Shown here: one piece after another, positions 6,719-16,094 of the stretch
How positions within the stretch are numbered: the first letter of the stretch is position 1
Layout of the letters: each line of letters starts with the position of its first letter
From: Roseburia hominis
GTDB taxonomy: Bacteria; Bacillota; Clostridia; Lachnospirales; Lachnospiraceae
Direction of reading: 5' to 3'
NCBI RefSeq assembly: GCF_021531695.1
Contig: NZ_JADYUI010000002.1
Location: 124,001 to 188,000 of the forward strand
DNA: 64,000 nucleotides
Program-made: the position numbers and the translations under genes
Notes under the pieces: model-generated
Told to the model about the DNA's origin: nothing
Databases searched by the model: none
Seen by the model: only the letters and a program-made list of their open reading frames with translations

Positions 6719-8851
6719 TTATTTTTTTCTCCTTACTGCCCAGATTCCGATACCGATTCCCAAAAGCACAACAGGAAGCAGAATCACAAATCCAACTGCG
6801 CACAAAATTACAGTCATTGCAGAAACGGTAATTTTTGCTGTATCGTATTCTTTTACCGGAATCACAACTGCTCCATCTGTATCTTCTGAGGAAGTAAAAC
6901 TCTTGATACAGGAGGTAAACAATTTACTGTTATTGCCTGCAACCATCTGATCCGCATTATCCGTAAACATCTCTGCACTGGCAAATACAAACAACTGCGT
7001 GGTATTCTCCTCATCCACTTTCTTTTCTACCTCTACGCCAATCGCAAACGGTCCATCCACATCCCCGTCTTCTTTTTCAATAGAATTCATATTGGCAACA
7101 TCTGTTTTTGAAAATGCACTTGCCTTAGTATTTAACAAATCCGTATAGGTAATTTCACCATCTTCTTCCGTCTGTGGATGTGTAATTCCACGGCAATACG
7201 GAGAAAATACATAATTATTCATAACATCAGAAGTCCACTCACTGTAACCGATTTCCGGAAGCAGATAAAACGGACTCTGATAATATCCGTCAGAATTAGT
7301 TTCCACTACAATTCCCTTTGCAAGAGAAAGGTTATATTCTGCTAAAACTGCTTCAAAATTCGGAAGTTCTTTTTCGGTATAACCGGTCGTAATAAATGCT
7401 TTTCCACCATTCTTCAGATAGTCGGAAAGTTTTGCGGCATCATCCGAAGAAAAGTCTTCTGTCGGACCATTTACAATGATTGCTGCAGCATCTTCCGGAA
7501 CTGTTTCCTCTTTTAAAAGTGTAAGTTGCTTTAACGTAACATTAGCTTTTTCAATCGCATCCGTATAAGCAGAAGATAACGCCGTCTCGCCATGTCCGGT
7601 GATCTGGTAAATCACAGGCATCTCTTCACTGGTTACATAAGAAATGGCACTGGTAATCTGACCTTCGCCGTCATAACCTGTTGTTTCCTGGGAATACGTC
7701 TGATAATTCACGTTTGTCTCATATAAGCTGCTGTAATCGATAACCTTAAAACGCTTTGCACTCTCTACAATAACACTGTTCGCAGAAGGTGCCGTGTCGG
7801 TGTAATTGCTGTAAAACTGTGGCGATACCTTTGGATCCTTATACACTACTTTGATATGGGAAGAAGTATCTTTATAATTTTCCAGCGTCTGATATAGTGT
7901 TTTGTCCTGTGTTTTTAAAGTATCTTTCGCACTTAAAACATAAATCGTAATATCATCTTCCATATCCTTTAAAAAGTTTTTGGTATCTTTTGTCAGGGTA
8001 TAAAGTTTTTCATTTGTCATATCAATAGAAGTCACTTTTTCCGGCAATGCCACAACAGCCAGATTAATCACAACCACAATTGCCAGATTAACAAGAATCA
8101 TGCCGATACTGAACACGCCAAGTTTTAATTTTCCGGTTCCGATACTCCAACGTCTCTTTTGAATCGACTGCACTGTAAAAAACAGGAAGAGGAAAATCAA
8201 AGATAAGTAATACACAATTCCTGTCACATCCAGAATACCGGAGCAGAATTGATCCAGATGTGCCGTTAAATCATAACAACCCAAAATCTTTGTCAAAAGA
8301 TTTCCGCCTGCTGAAATCATATTTGTAATTCCGCCCATCATGTATCCAAGGAACAAAAATACAAAAGTAACAACAGCCGATATTACCTGACTTTCTGTTA
8401 AAGAAGATACAAACGTACCGATTGCAATACACGAAAGTCCATAAAGCCAGAAACCAAGAATGGCTGTATAACTTTCCGGCAATGCTACTTTACCAAACGC
8501 CGATAAGAACACCGGTGCAAGACACATAACAAGTACACAGATTGTAAATATTGCTGCCATGGATAAATATTTTGCCACCACGATTTTTCCGACGGAAACC
8601 GGTGATGTTAAAATAAGCTGATCTGTCTTTCTATTTCGCTCTTCCGCTAAAATCCGCATAGTTAATACCGGAGTCGTAATTAGAAATAAGAATGAAATTG
8701 CAGAAACTGTATAAGAAACATATCCGTACCCGTAAGACATATTATAAACGGTAAAATACAGTCCAAAAATTGCAAGCGTAACGGCAATATATAACCAGCC
8801 GATTACCGATTGAAAATAGGATTTAAATTCTCTTTTAAAAATAGCTAGCAT
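6719..8851 (-). CDS. GldF-GldG fusion: ABC-2 permease plus auxiliary domain
   Basis: A 710-residue fusion. Residues 1-240 form an ABC-2 type permease with six membrane helices (GldF-like, including LAEERNRKTDQLILTSPVSVGKIVVAKY). After one more helix near 255-280, residues about 285-650 form a large extracellular domain of the GldG / ABC_transp_aux type (ITGHGETALS, FITTGYTEKELPNF). A C-terminal helix (about 680-705) and a basic end follow. In Bacteroidetes the two parts are separate proteins involved in gliding; Firmicutes copies have no known gliding role. The gene overlaps the ATPase gene by 7 bp, so they form one transporter. Export of an unknown substrate is inferred. Confidence 0.85.
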   Translation of the reverse strand: MLAIFKREFKSYFQSVIGWLYIAVTLAIFGLYFTVYNMSYGYGYVSYTVSAISFLFLITTPVLTMRILAEERNRKTDQLILTSPVSVGKIVVAKYLSMAAIFTICVLVMCLAPVFLSAFGKVALPESYTAILGFWLYGLSCIAIGTFVSSLTESQVISAVVTFVFLFLGYMMGGITNMISAGGNLLTKILGCYDLTAHLDQFCSGILDVTGIVYYLSLIFLFLFFTVQSIQKRRWSIGTGKLKLGVFSIGMILVNLAIVVVINLAVVALPEKVTSIDMTNEKLYTLTKDTKNFLKDMEDDITIYVLSAKDTLKTQDKTLYQTLENYKDTSSHIKVVYKDPKVSPQFYSNYTDTAPSANSVIVESAKRFKVIDYSSLYETNVNYQTYSQETTGYDGEGQITSAISYVTSEEMPVIYQITGHGETALSSAYTDAIEKANVTLKQLTLLKEETVPEDAAAIIVNGPTEDFSSDDAAKLSDYLKNGGKAFITTGYTEKELPNFEAVLAEYNLSLAKGIVVETNSDGYYQSPFYLLPEIGYSEWTSDVMNNYVFSPYCRGITHPQTEEDGEITYTDLLNTKASAFSKTDVANMNSIEKEDGDVDGPFAIGVEVEKKVDEENTTQLFVFASAEMFTDNADQMVAGNNSKLFTSCIKSFTSSEDTDGAVVIPVKEYDTAKITVSAMTVILCAVGFVILLPVVLLGIGIGIWAVRRKK

Positions 8852-9816
8852 GCTTCTTTCTCCTTTCTGTCTTCTTTGCTGTTATCATTTTCTGTCAACT
8901 CCAGGAAGATATCCTCTAAGGACTTTTCATCGGCTTTCATGGAAAGAATAGGAAGTTTTGCCTCTGCAAATGCAAAAAAAACCTGCTCTCTTAAGTCTTT
9001 ATCCTTTTTGGCATTTAAAAGAATATGAATCGTATTTTCTTCCGTTCCATTTTCAAATACCTCTGATTCTGCATCCGAAACCTGCTTCAATGCTTCTTTG
9101 GCTTCTTCTTGGGTTGCCTTTACCACAAGCTCTATTTTTTGCCCGTTCGACATGCGAAGCTTTAAGTTTTCGGTTGCATCACTTGCCACCAGTTTTCCAT
9201 GCGAAATAATAAAAATATGATCGCATACCGCACTGACTTCCGATAAGATATGGGAACTTAATATAACCGTATGTTTTTCTCCAAGACTTTTTATCAGCTC
9301 ACGAATTTCTATCATCTGCTTAGGATCAAGCCCGACTGTCGGTTCATCTAAGATAATGACTTCCGGATAACCAAGTACTGCCTGAGCAAGTCCGACTCTT
9401 TGTCTGTAACCTTTGGAAAGGTTCTTAATCAGACGATTTTTCATATCGGTAAGCTTCGTAAGTTCCATTGCTTCTTCTACCGCATTCTTTCGCTCTTTTT
9501 TTTCTATATTCTTCAACTCTGCGGCAAAATCAAGATATTCCTTTACTGTCATATCTGTATATAGCGGAGGCAGCTCTGGCAGATAGCCGACACATTTTTT
9601 TGCCTCCTTTGGCTGTTCAAAAATATCATATCCATTGATTTTGACACTTCCGGAGGTAGCTCCCAGATATCCTGTTATGATATTCATTGTTGTAGATTTT
9701 CCGGCTCCGTTCGGTCCTAAAAATCCATAAATTTTTCCGGCTTCCATATGTAAATTCAAATCATCTACAGCGGTATGATCGCCGTACTTTTTTACCAAAT
9801 GATCAATTTCAATCAA
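8845..9816 (-). CDS. ABC transporter ATP-binding protein (GldA-like)
   Basis: A 323-residue ATPase. Walker A GPNGAGKST is near residue 35, signature LSKGYRQRVGLAQA near 134, Walker B VIILDEPTVGLD near 154, and the switch His in LSSHILSE. A C-terminal extension of about 100 residues (LVVKATQEEAKEAL...) is typical of the DUF4162-like tails of ABC-2 exporters. It is the first gene of a three-gene operon with the GldFG-like permease and the DUF4340 protein. AAAGGAGG precedes the ATG. It should energise the export system from the cytoplasmic side. Confidence 0.9.
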   Translation of the reverse strand: MIEIDHLVKKYGDHTAVDDLNLHMEAGKIYGFLGPNGAGKSTTMNIITGYLGATSGSVKINGYDIFEQPKEAKKCVGYLPELPPLYTDMTVKEYLDFAAELKNIEKKERKNAVEEAMELTKLTDMKNRLIKNLSKGYRQRVGLAQAVLGYPEVIILDEPTVGLDPKQMIEIRELIKSLGEKHTVILSSHILSEVSAVCDHIFIISHGKLVASDATENLKLRMSNGQKIELVVKATQEEAKEALKQVSDAESEVFENGTEENTIHILLNAKKDKDLREQVFFAFAEAKLPILSMKADEKSLEDIFLELTENDNSKEDRKEKEAC

Positions 9817-9948
9817 AATATTTCCTCCTTTTTCACCTGTTGTCCTCTAAAAATCCCACTATCAAGGGTATTCAAAAAGTGTGTTAAAAAGAAGTTGAAA
9901 CTGTGTTTTTTGTGTGAACAGGATGAAAGCAATTATTTTTCCATACAC

Positions 9949-9990
9949 AAAAAAGACACATAGCTTGTCATATGGCAAGCTACGTGCCTT
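9949..9990 (-). terminator. Terminator of purA
   Basis: Minus-strand stem GCACGTAGCTTGCC / GGCAAGCTA-type pairing (TAGCTTG ... CAAGCTA) with CTTTTTT after it. It lies about 35 bp past the purA stop. Confidence 0.75.
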
Positions 9991-10025
9991 TTAACTAGTT
10001 AATTTAAGAACGCCACACCAGTATA

Positions 10026-11300
10026 TTAGCGATAAATAATATCGTCTCTTCCCGGTCCATTTGAAATCATGGTAATCGGGAATCCGATTTGTTTTTCAAT
10101 AAACTCTATATATTTTCTGCAATTTTCCGGTAAATCTTCATATTTCTTAATACCACGGATATCACATTTCCATCCCGGTAATGTCTCATAAACCGGTTTT
10201 GCCTTCTTAAGCATGGTAGTCGTCGGGAAGTCTGTTGTCACCTTTCCGTCAATGTCATAAGCGACACATACCGGAATCTCATCCAGATATCCTAAAACGT
10301 CCAATACGGTAAACGCCACATCCGTCGTACCCTGCATTCTGCATCCGTATTTTGAAGCAACCGCATCAAACCATCCCATACGTCTTGGACGACCTGTTGT
10401 TGCGCCAAATTCGCCGCCGTCACCACCACGTCTTCTTAATTCATCTGCTTCTTCGCCAAAAATTTCACTGACAAACTCTCCCGCACCTACGGCACTGGAA
10501 TATGCTTTACATACAGTCACAACCTTTTCAATCGCATAAGGTGGAATTCCTGCACCGATTGCACCATATGCTGCCAAAGTAGAAGAAGATGTTACCATCG
10601 GATAAATTCCGTGATCCGGATCCTTTAAGGTTCCAAGCTGACCTTCTAAAAGAATGTTCTTTCCTTCCTGTAAAGCATTCCACAAATAAGTGGAAACATC
10701 ACATACATAAGGAGCTAACATCTCACGATAGCCCTGCAACTCTTTTACAATATCTTCCGGTTTCAACAATGGCTTGTGATACAGATGCTCTAACAGTACG
10801 TTCTTCTGTGCGCAGACACGTTCTGCCTTTTCTTTAATCACGTCATCATCAAAAATCTCACTTACCTGAAAACCGATTTTTGCATATTTATCTGAATAAA
10901 AAGGAGCGATTCCTGACTTTGTAGAGCCAAAAGACTTACCTGCCAGTCTTTCTTCTTCATACTGATCAAAAAGAATATGGTAAGACATTACAATCTGTGC
11001 ACGGTCTGAAACCAAAATCTTAGGCATCGGCACATTTCTGTCCGTAATTGATTTAATTTCTGCAAACAACTTCGGAACGTCCAAAGCGACACCATTTCCG
11101 ATTACGCTTGTCGTATGATTATAAAACACACCGGAAGGTAAGGTATGCAATGCAAATTTACCATAATTGTTTACAATGGTATGACCTGCATTGGCTCCGC
11201 CCTGAAAACGGATTACAATATCTGCTTCCTTTGCAAGCATATCGGTAATTTTACCTTTTCCTTCATCTCCCCAGTTTGCACCAACAACTGCTTTTACCAT
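10026..11300 (-). CDS. purA: Adenylosuccinate synthetase
   Basis: A 424-residue enzyme joining IMP and aspartate at the expense of GTP, the first committed step to AMP. Residues 11-17 are GDEGKGK, the GTP-binding loop with catalytic Asp12, and NAGHTIV carries the catalytic His near 40. The IMP-binding loop appears as GSTKSGIAPFYSDK, and the C-terminal TTGRPRRMGWFDAV region is the aspartate loop. The length is normal for bacterial PurA. It is monocistronic, with its own promoter (11339-11367) and terminator. It runs convergently with nothing and is separated from the Gld operon by about 210 bp. Confidence 0.97.
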   Translation of the reverse strand: MVKAVVGANWGDEGKGKITDMLAKEADIVIRFQGGANAGHTIVNNYGKFALHTLPSGVFYNHTTSVIGNGVALDVPKLFAEIKSITDRNVPMPKILVSDRAQIVMSYHILFDQYEEERLAGKSFGSTKSGIAPFYSDKYAKIGFQVSEIFDDDVIKEKAERVCAQKNVLLEHLYHKPLLKPEDIVKELQGYREMLAPYVCDVSTYLWNALQEGKNILLEGQLGTLKDPDHGIYPMVTSSSTLAAYGAIGAGIPPYAIEKVVTVCKAYSSAVGAGEFVSEIFGEEADELRRRGGDGGEFGATTGRPRRMGWFDAVASKYGCRMQGTTDVAFTVLDVLGYLDEIPVCVAYDIDGKVTTDFPTTTMLKKAKPVYETLPGWKCDIRGIKKYEDLPENCRKYIEFIEKQIGFPITMISNGPGRDDIIYR

Positions 11301-11338
11301 TCTTTTATCCTCCTGCTTTTCTGTTTTGAAACAATATG

Positions 11339-11367
11339 ATTATACATGAAAAGTTTATATAAGTAAA
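11339..11367 (-). promoter_or_regulatory. purA: Promoter of purA
   Basis: Minus strand TTTACT (11362-11367), 17-bp spacer, perfect TATAAT (11339-11344), about 38 bp before the ATG. No riboswitch fold was seen in the short leader. Confidence 0.75.
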
Positions 11368-11411
11368 ATCAATGTTTATTATATTTATCATAATTTCTAC
11401 TTATCGCAAAA

Positions 11412-12302
11412 TCATTTTGAACAATTCAAAATCCGAAGTAACTGTTCTGCCGCACTTGATAATGGCACACGCTGATCCGTCACCACACAAAACTGCCTTT
11501 CTGGTATTTTCTTTTTAAACTGCAATTGAAAAATCTTATGTTCCTCTATTTTTTCTTCTGCAAAATCTTTCACTACGCTTGCAACTCCTAAGTTTCGCTC
11601 TGCAAACTGAACCAGCATCTCACTCGTTGCAAGTTCAAACTCCGGATGCAGATAGACATTTTCCTCTCTTAAATACTGCTCCACATAACGTCTGGTCGAT
11701 GTATCTCCCTCTAAGCACATGATTGGCAGCTTTTCTAACTCTTTATACTCAAGTTCCATTCCTTTTAAATAAGAGAAATTACTGCCTGCCACAAAAATAT
11801 CTTCGATTTCTTTTACCGGCCACACCGTTAAATGTGCATTTTTTTCAAACGGTGTACTGACAACTCCAAAATCAATCTGTCCATCCTGCAAATTGTGAAG
11901 TGTCTCAGGTGTCGGTGCATTCGTCACCTTGACACGAATTCCCGGATAAGCCTCATGAAACCGCTCTAAATAGGATAATAAGTAAAATTGCAGCGTCATA
12001 TCGCTTGCCCCGATTCTGATTTCTCCTTTCCCGAATCCCTGCATTTCCTGCAATTTCTTTTCTCCGAGCAGAATCGACTCATACCCGCGTTTCACAAAAG
12101 AATATAAGACCTCCCCTTCGTCAGTTAGTCGTACCCCTTTTGAAGTTCTGATAAATAAAGTGCTTCCGAGACTTTTCTCCAGATTTTTTACCGCCTGACT
12201 GACTGCCGGCTGCGACAGGGATAACTCTCCCGCCGCCAACGTGATATTTTTAAACTTTCCGACATAATAAAAAATTTTGTAATATTCTAGATTAATATTC
12301 AT
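11412..12302 (-). CDS. LysR-family transcriptional regulator
   Basis: A 296-residue LysR-type regulator. The N-terminal winged helix-turn-helix reads ITLAAGELSLSQPAVSQAVKNLE (residues about 19-41), and a linker helix leads to a periplasmic-binding-protein-like effector domain (about 90-290). It is divergent from the TRIC-family gene at 12358, with only 55 bp between them. LysR regulators usually control their divergent neighbour, so that gene is the natural target candidate. The effector cannot be read from the sequence. Confidence 0.9.
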   Translation of the reverse strand: MNINLEYYKIFYYVGKFKNITLAAGELSLSQPAVSQAVKNLEKSLGSTLFIRTSKGVRLTDEGEVLYSFVKRGYESILLGEKKLQEMQGFGKGEIRIGASDMTLQFYLLSYLERFHEAYPGIRVKVTNAPTPETLHNLQDGQIDFGVVSTPFEKNAHLTVWPVKEIEDIFVAGSNFSYLKGMELEYKELEKLPIMCLEGDTSTRRYVEQYLREENVYLHPEFELATSEMLVQFAERNLGVASVVKDFAEEKIEEHKIFQLQFKKKIPERQFCVVTDQRVPLSSAAEQLLRILNCSK

Positions 12303-12330
12303 TGTTTTTTTCCTTAAAATTGTTTATACT
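12302..12330 (+). promoter_or_regulatory. Promoter of the TRIC-family gene
   Basis: TTGTTT (12302-12307), 17-bp spacer, TATACT (12325-12330). It overlaps the start region of the divergent lysR gene, so binding there would affect both. Confidence 0.65.
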
Positions 12331-12357
12331 AGTGGCAAAAACGTTTTGGGAGGTACT

Positions 12358-13011
12358 ATGTTTTCCAGTAATACTGTTATATACATTTTTGAATTAATCG
12401 GGACGATTGCTTTTGCTTCTTCCGGCGCACTGGTCGGCATCCGCAAAAACATGGACATTTTCGGCATTAATGTTCTCGGAATTACCACAGCCGTCGGTGG
12501 TGGCTGTATCAGGGATATTATTCTTGGAATCAATCCTCCGAAGATGTTTCAGAATTTCAGTTATGTCATTGCCGCAATCATCACTTCCTGCATCCTGTTT
12601 CTTCTTTTTTTCCGGAATCAGGATCTGCTTTCCAGCCGGTTTTTAGCTACTTATGAAAAGATCATGATTGCTCTTGATGCAATCGGACTGGGCGTATTCA
12701 CTGTAATGGGAATTAAAACTGCCATGGATATAAGCACTGATTATAACGTCTTTCTTTTTTTGTTTGTCGGTGTCGTGACAGGTATCGGCGGTGGAATGTT
12801 ACGCGATATTATGGCCGGTATGACTCCCTTTGTTTTTGTAAAACATATTTATGCCGTTGCCGCCTTACTTGGTGCAATCTGTTATCTTGCTTTGCACGAA
12901 ATAGTCAATGACACGGCAGCTCTTTTTTTAAGTGCAACCCTAATCGTTATCATAAGACTCTTAGCTGCACATTACCGCTTAAATCTTCCACGTATCCATC
13001 CAAAGGAATAG
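12358..13011 (+). CDS. TRIC cation channel family (UPF0126/YadS-like) membrane protein
   Basis: A 217-residue membrane protein with about seven helices in two homologous halves. Each half carries the family's glycine-rich signature: TTAVGGGCIRDIILG near residue 45 and TGIGGGMLRDIMAG near 140. This is the UPF0126/TRIC fold, whose characterised prokaryotic members conduct monovalent cations; some relatives have been linked to glycine uptake. The ATG at 12358 is preceded by GGGAGG. It has its own promoter and a bidirectional terminator at 13028-13056, and probably answers to the divergent LysR regulator. Confidence 0.9.
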   Translation: MFSSNTVIYIFELIGTIAFASSGALVGIRKNMDIFGINVLGITTAVGGGCIRDIILGINPPKMFQNFSYVIAAIITSCILFLLFFRNQDLLSSRFLATYEKIMIALDAIGLGVFTVMGIKTAMDISTDYNVFLFLFVGVVTGIGGGMLRDIMAGMTPFVFVKHIYAVAALLGAICYLALHEIVNDTAALFLSATLIVIIRLLAAHYRLNLPRIHPKE

Positions 13012-13027
13012 AATTTTCCTATACAAC

Positions 13028-13056
13028 AAAAAATGCGGGATTCCCCGCATTTTTTA
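13028..13056. terminator. Bidirectional terminator between TRIC and degV genes
   Basis: AAAAAATGCGGG-gatt-CCCGCATTTTTT is a nearly perfect hairpin flanked by A and T runs. It serves the two converging genes and overlaps the degV stop codon. Confidence 0.9.
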
Positions 13057-13920
13057 ATATTGTATTTCTTTGGAACATGCTACCGCAAGTGCGCCCGGAC
13101 CGATATGGCACGCCACACTTAAAGCTAATGGCTGCATAACAATTTCATTATTTGGAAATGCCGCCTGTACCTCTTCTTTAAACTGTAAGGCTGATTCCAA
13201 ATCATTGGTGTAAGACATCTCCAAATGGATTGTCTTTCCTGATTCGTCTTTGAAACGTTCCTTAAAATCCTTCTGCATGGCTTCAATCATAATGCTTTTT
13301 GCCTGTTTGACAGTTCTCGCCTTTGCAAATGCATCTAATTTGTCGCCCTGAATCTGAAGTACCGGTTTTAAGCGAAGCAAAGTACCGAGTGCCGCAGCTG
13401 CCGGTGTGATTCTTCCGCCTTTCTTAAGATAACTCAACGTATCCACCATAATATAAATACTGGATTCCATTTTATTCTTTTCGAGGATTTCTTTAATCTC
13501 TGCAGCAGATTTTCCTTTTTCCACTAATTCTAATGCATCTAATACAGACTGTCTTTGTGTAACGGAAATACGCTGGTTATTTACAACCTGCACCTTTCCA
13601 TCATAATCCTGTGATAACATATATGCTGTCTCACAGGAACTGCTGAGTCCGCTTGACATTGGGATATAAACAACTTCATCATATTCTTTTAATAAATTAT
13701 CCCACATATCCGTAACACTGCCAACAGATGGCATGGAAGTTGAGATATCTACACCTTCCACCAGCTTGGCGTAAAACTGTTCCTGTGTCAAATCTACATT
13801 CTCATAAAAGGTTTCATTATTTATAAAAAACGGCATGGGTATAATAAAAACGCCCATTGCTTCTGCTTCTGACTGCATGATACCACTGTTACTGTCAGTA
13901 AGAACTGCTATTTTACTCAC
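13054..13920 (-). CDS. DegV family fatty-acid-binding protein
   Basis: A 288-residue two-domain protein of the DegV (FakB-like) family, which carries a bound fatty acid, in some cases for phosphorylation by FakA. Family motifs are the N-terminal TDSNSGI, the central TSMPS and GLSSS loops, KKGGRI near residue 168, and CHIGPGALAVAC near the end. It starts at GTG (13918-13920) with GGGAGG eight bases upstream. A promoter lies at 13956-13984 and a strong terminator follows. No fakA is in this window. Confidence 0.92.
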   Translation of the reverse strand: MSKIAVLTDSNSGIMQSEAEAMGVFIIPMPFFINNETFYENVDLTQEQFYAKLVEGVDISTSMPSVGSVTDMWDNLLKEYDEVVYIPMSSGLSSSCETAYMLSQDYDGKVQVVNNQRISVTQRQSVLDALELVEKGKSAAEIKEILEKNKMESSIYIMVDTLSYLKKGGRITPAAAALGTLLRLKPVLQIQGDKLDAFAKARTVKQAKSIMIEAMQKDFKERFKDESGKTIHLEMSYTNDLESALQFKEEVQAAFPNNEIVMQPLALSVACHIGPGALAVACSKEIQY

Positions 13921-13955
13921 TTTTATTTCCTCCCAGTGTCTTATTTATTGTTAAA

Positions 13956-13984
13956 AGTGTAACATACTTTTAGCTTTGATACAA
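13956..13984 (-). promoter_or_regulatory. Promoter of degV
   Basis: Minus strand TTGTAT (13979-13984), 17-bp spacer, TACACT (13956-13961), in the 71-bp gap after the nucleoside transporter operon. Confidence 0.6.
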
Positions 13985-13991
13985 TCCTTTT

Positions 13992-14951
13992 TTATCTCGC
14001 ACCCTTATCGTAAATATCACCAAGCGCACGCGGTGCACGGTTTTTCTTACTGAAGAAAATAAGAAGAAACAAAGTAAGTGCATATGGTAAAATCATCACA
14101 AGATCCTGGAAACTACTTGGCATTCCAAGTACCTGTACCAGCTTATAACCGCCGCTTCTTGCGAATCCGAATAAAAGACATGCTCCAAGTGTCGGTAAAA
14201 TCTTCCAGTTTCCAAAGATATAAGCTGCGATTGCAAGATATCCATATCCAACATAAATATTCGGCGAAAAATTCGCAGAAATAGAATAAGCAAAACAAAT
14301 ACCACCAAGTCCGGAAAGTGCACCGGAAACCATAACTGCGATGAAACGAATCTGTCCCACCTTGATACCGGCAGCATCCACAGCATGCGGATTCTCTCCA
14401 CATGCACGTAAATGTAAACCAAATCTTGTCTTATATAATGCAAACCATGCGATAAATGCTACGACAACAATAATAAGTTCAAATGGATACATATTGGTAA
14501 ATACTGCTCCAAGAACCGGTATTTTGGAAATTCCAGGAATCGTAATTTTCCCTGCTACTCCGAGTACAAATTTATCCGATGGTGCCTTAAAATGGCTTAA
14601 ATTAATCTGTTTTGTCAAAAATACCGTAAGTGCCATTGCAAGCGTGTTTACTACCACACCACTGATTACCATATCGGCCTTAAAACGGATACATAAAAGC
14701 GCATGAATCAAAGAAAATAAAAGTCCTCCAATCATTGCAAAAACGAGTGCCAGATAAAACGGTACCGAAGAACTTCCGCCTAATTTTTCTGCTGCAAGCA
14801 CCGCTACCAAAGCTCCGATAAATGCACCAAATCCCTGTAATCCTTCCAGAGCAAGGTTCGTAACACCACTTTTTTCACTATAAATTCCACCTACTGCCAT
14901 AATGAAAAGAGGAAGTGAAAAAGAAAGCCCATCAATAATAATACTATTCAT
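13992..14951 (-). CDS. nupQ: Nucleoside ABC transporter permease 2
   Basis: A 319-residue BPD_transp_2-family inner-membrane permease with eight to ten hydrophobic helices. The coupling segment reads ACGENPHAVDAAGI near residue 180, typical of nucleoside and sugar permeases fed by BMP lipoproteins. Its start is three bases past the stop of the first permease, with AAAGGAGG inside that gene. With the first permease it forms the heterodimeric membrane part of the importer. The symbol follows the B. subtilis NupNOPQ system by gene order and family; the substrate range is inferred. Confidence 0.88.
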   Translation of the reverse strand: MNSIIIDGLSFSLPLFIMAVGGIYSEKSGVTNLALEGLQGFGAFIGALVAVLAAEKLGGSSSVPFYLALVFAMIGGLLFSLIHALLCIRFKADMVISGVVVNTLAMALTVFLTKQINLSHFKAPSDKFVLGVAGKITIPGISKIPVLGAVFTNMYPFELIIVVVAFIAWFALYKTRFGLHLRACGENPHAVDAAGIKVGQIRFIAVMVSGALSGLGGICFAYSISANFSPNIYVGYGYLAIAAYIFGNWKILPTLGACLLFGFARSGGYKLVQVLGMPSSFQDLVMILPYALTLFLLIFFSKKNRAPRALGDIYDKGAR

Positions 14952-16094
14952 TTATTTTTCCTCCTTTCCGGTCTTTGTCATATCACGCAAACGTCCGGTC
15001 TTATAACGAATAAATGCACCACAGGCACTAAATAAAAGGATAATTCCCGTGATAACCGATGCAATTTCCTGCTGAATTCCAGATGCGGAACTCATATAGG
15101 TACTGCCCTTTCCAATCACCGTAATTAAGAAAGAAGAAAAGATAATTCCGACTGGATTACTGTTTCCAAGTAAGGATACCGCAATTGCATCAAATCCGGT
15201 ACTGGTCAATACTTTAGGCTGAATCGAAGCAAAATAGCCAAGATAGTAAGTAACACCGGCAAGACCGGAAAGTGCACCGGAAATAAACATGGTAAGCACA
15301 ATATTTTTTCCTACCTTGATTCCGGCATATTTCGCTGCTGTCTCAGAACATCCTACTGCTTTCATTTCAAATCCAAGTACGGTACGATTCATGATAAAAC
15401 GAACCAGAATCACAGTAATAATTGCAAGAATAATCCCAAGAGGAATATCCATTTTATAATTTCCGATCACCACATCACATAAAGTAAGCCTTGATGCCGC
15501 AGATACATTTTTGGACTGTCGGGACACCGGGTCCACGAAGTAAGTGTTAATAAAGAAACTAATTACATATTCTAAAATATAATTAATCATAATAGATGAC
15601 ACAACTTCATTGATATTGAATTTGTATTTCAAAAATCCAATCAGACCACCAACCAGTGCGCCGACAACAATTCCGATAATAATGACAAGCGGCTTTGCAA
15701 TCGGAGCGCTCAATGTACTATAACCTACTGTTACCGTAGCAATAAAACCGGCTGCAAGCATCTGTCCGGAAACACCGATATTAAAAAGCCCGGAACGAAG
15801 TGCCACCGCTACCGCAAGCGCAGCGAAAATCATTGGGGTCAAATTATCCATAAAATCCATAAAATCTGTAATCATGCCCTTATAGCCGGCATAAGAAGCC
15901 TTTGGGGCAATTCCACAGCCCTGTAACAAATTGTAGAACGCATAAAACGGATTATGTCCCATACATGCAATCATAATTCCACCGACAAGAAGTGCCAGCA
16001 AGATTGAAAAAATCGGAATTGCAATCTTTTGTCTTTTTTCATGCCCGATAGTTGCAAGCACCGCTTTCTTTAAAATACTTTCTTTCTTATTCAT
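14952..16094 (-). CDS. nupP: Nucleoside ABC transporter permease 1
   Basis: A 380-residue permease of the same family, longer than its partner by an N-terminal extension before the first helix (residues 24-46). It carries NIGVSGQMLAAGF and the coupling motif GCSETAAKYAGI near residue 245. It overlaps the ATPase gene by eight bases and the second permease follows at once, so all three are translationally coupled. Together they take up nucleosides delivered by the lipoprotein at 17757-18962. Confidence 0.88.
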   Translation of the reverse strand: MNKKESILKKAVLATIGHEKRQKIAIPIFSILLALLVGGIMIACMGHNPFYAFYNLLQGCGIAPKASYAGYKGMITDFMDFMDNLTPMIFAALAVAVALRSGLFNIGVSGQMLAAGFIATVTVGYSTLSAPIAKPLVIIIGIVVGALVGGLIGFLKYKFNINEVVSSIMINYILEYVISFFINTYFVDPVSRQSKNVSAASRLTLCDVVIGNYKMDIPLGIILAIITVILVRFIMNRTVLGFEMKAVGCSETAAKYAGIKVGKNIVLTMFISGALSGLAGVTYYLGYFASIQPKVLTSTGFDAIAVSLLGNSNPVGIIFSSFLITVIGKGSTYMSSASGIQQEIASVITGIILLFSACGAFIRYKTGRLRDMTKTGKEEK

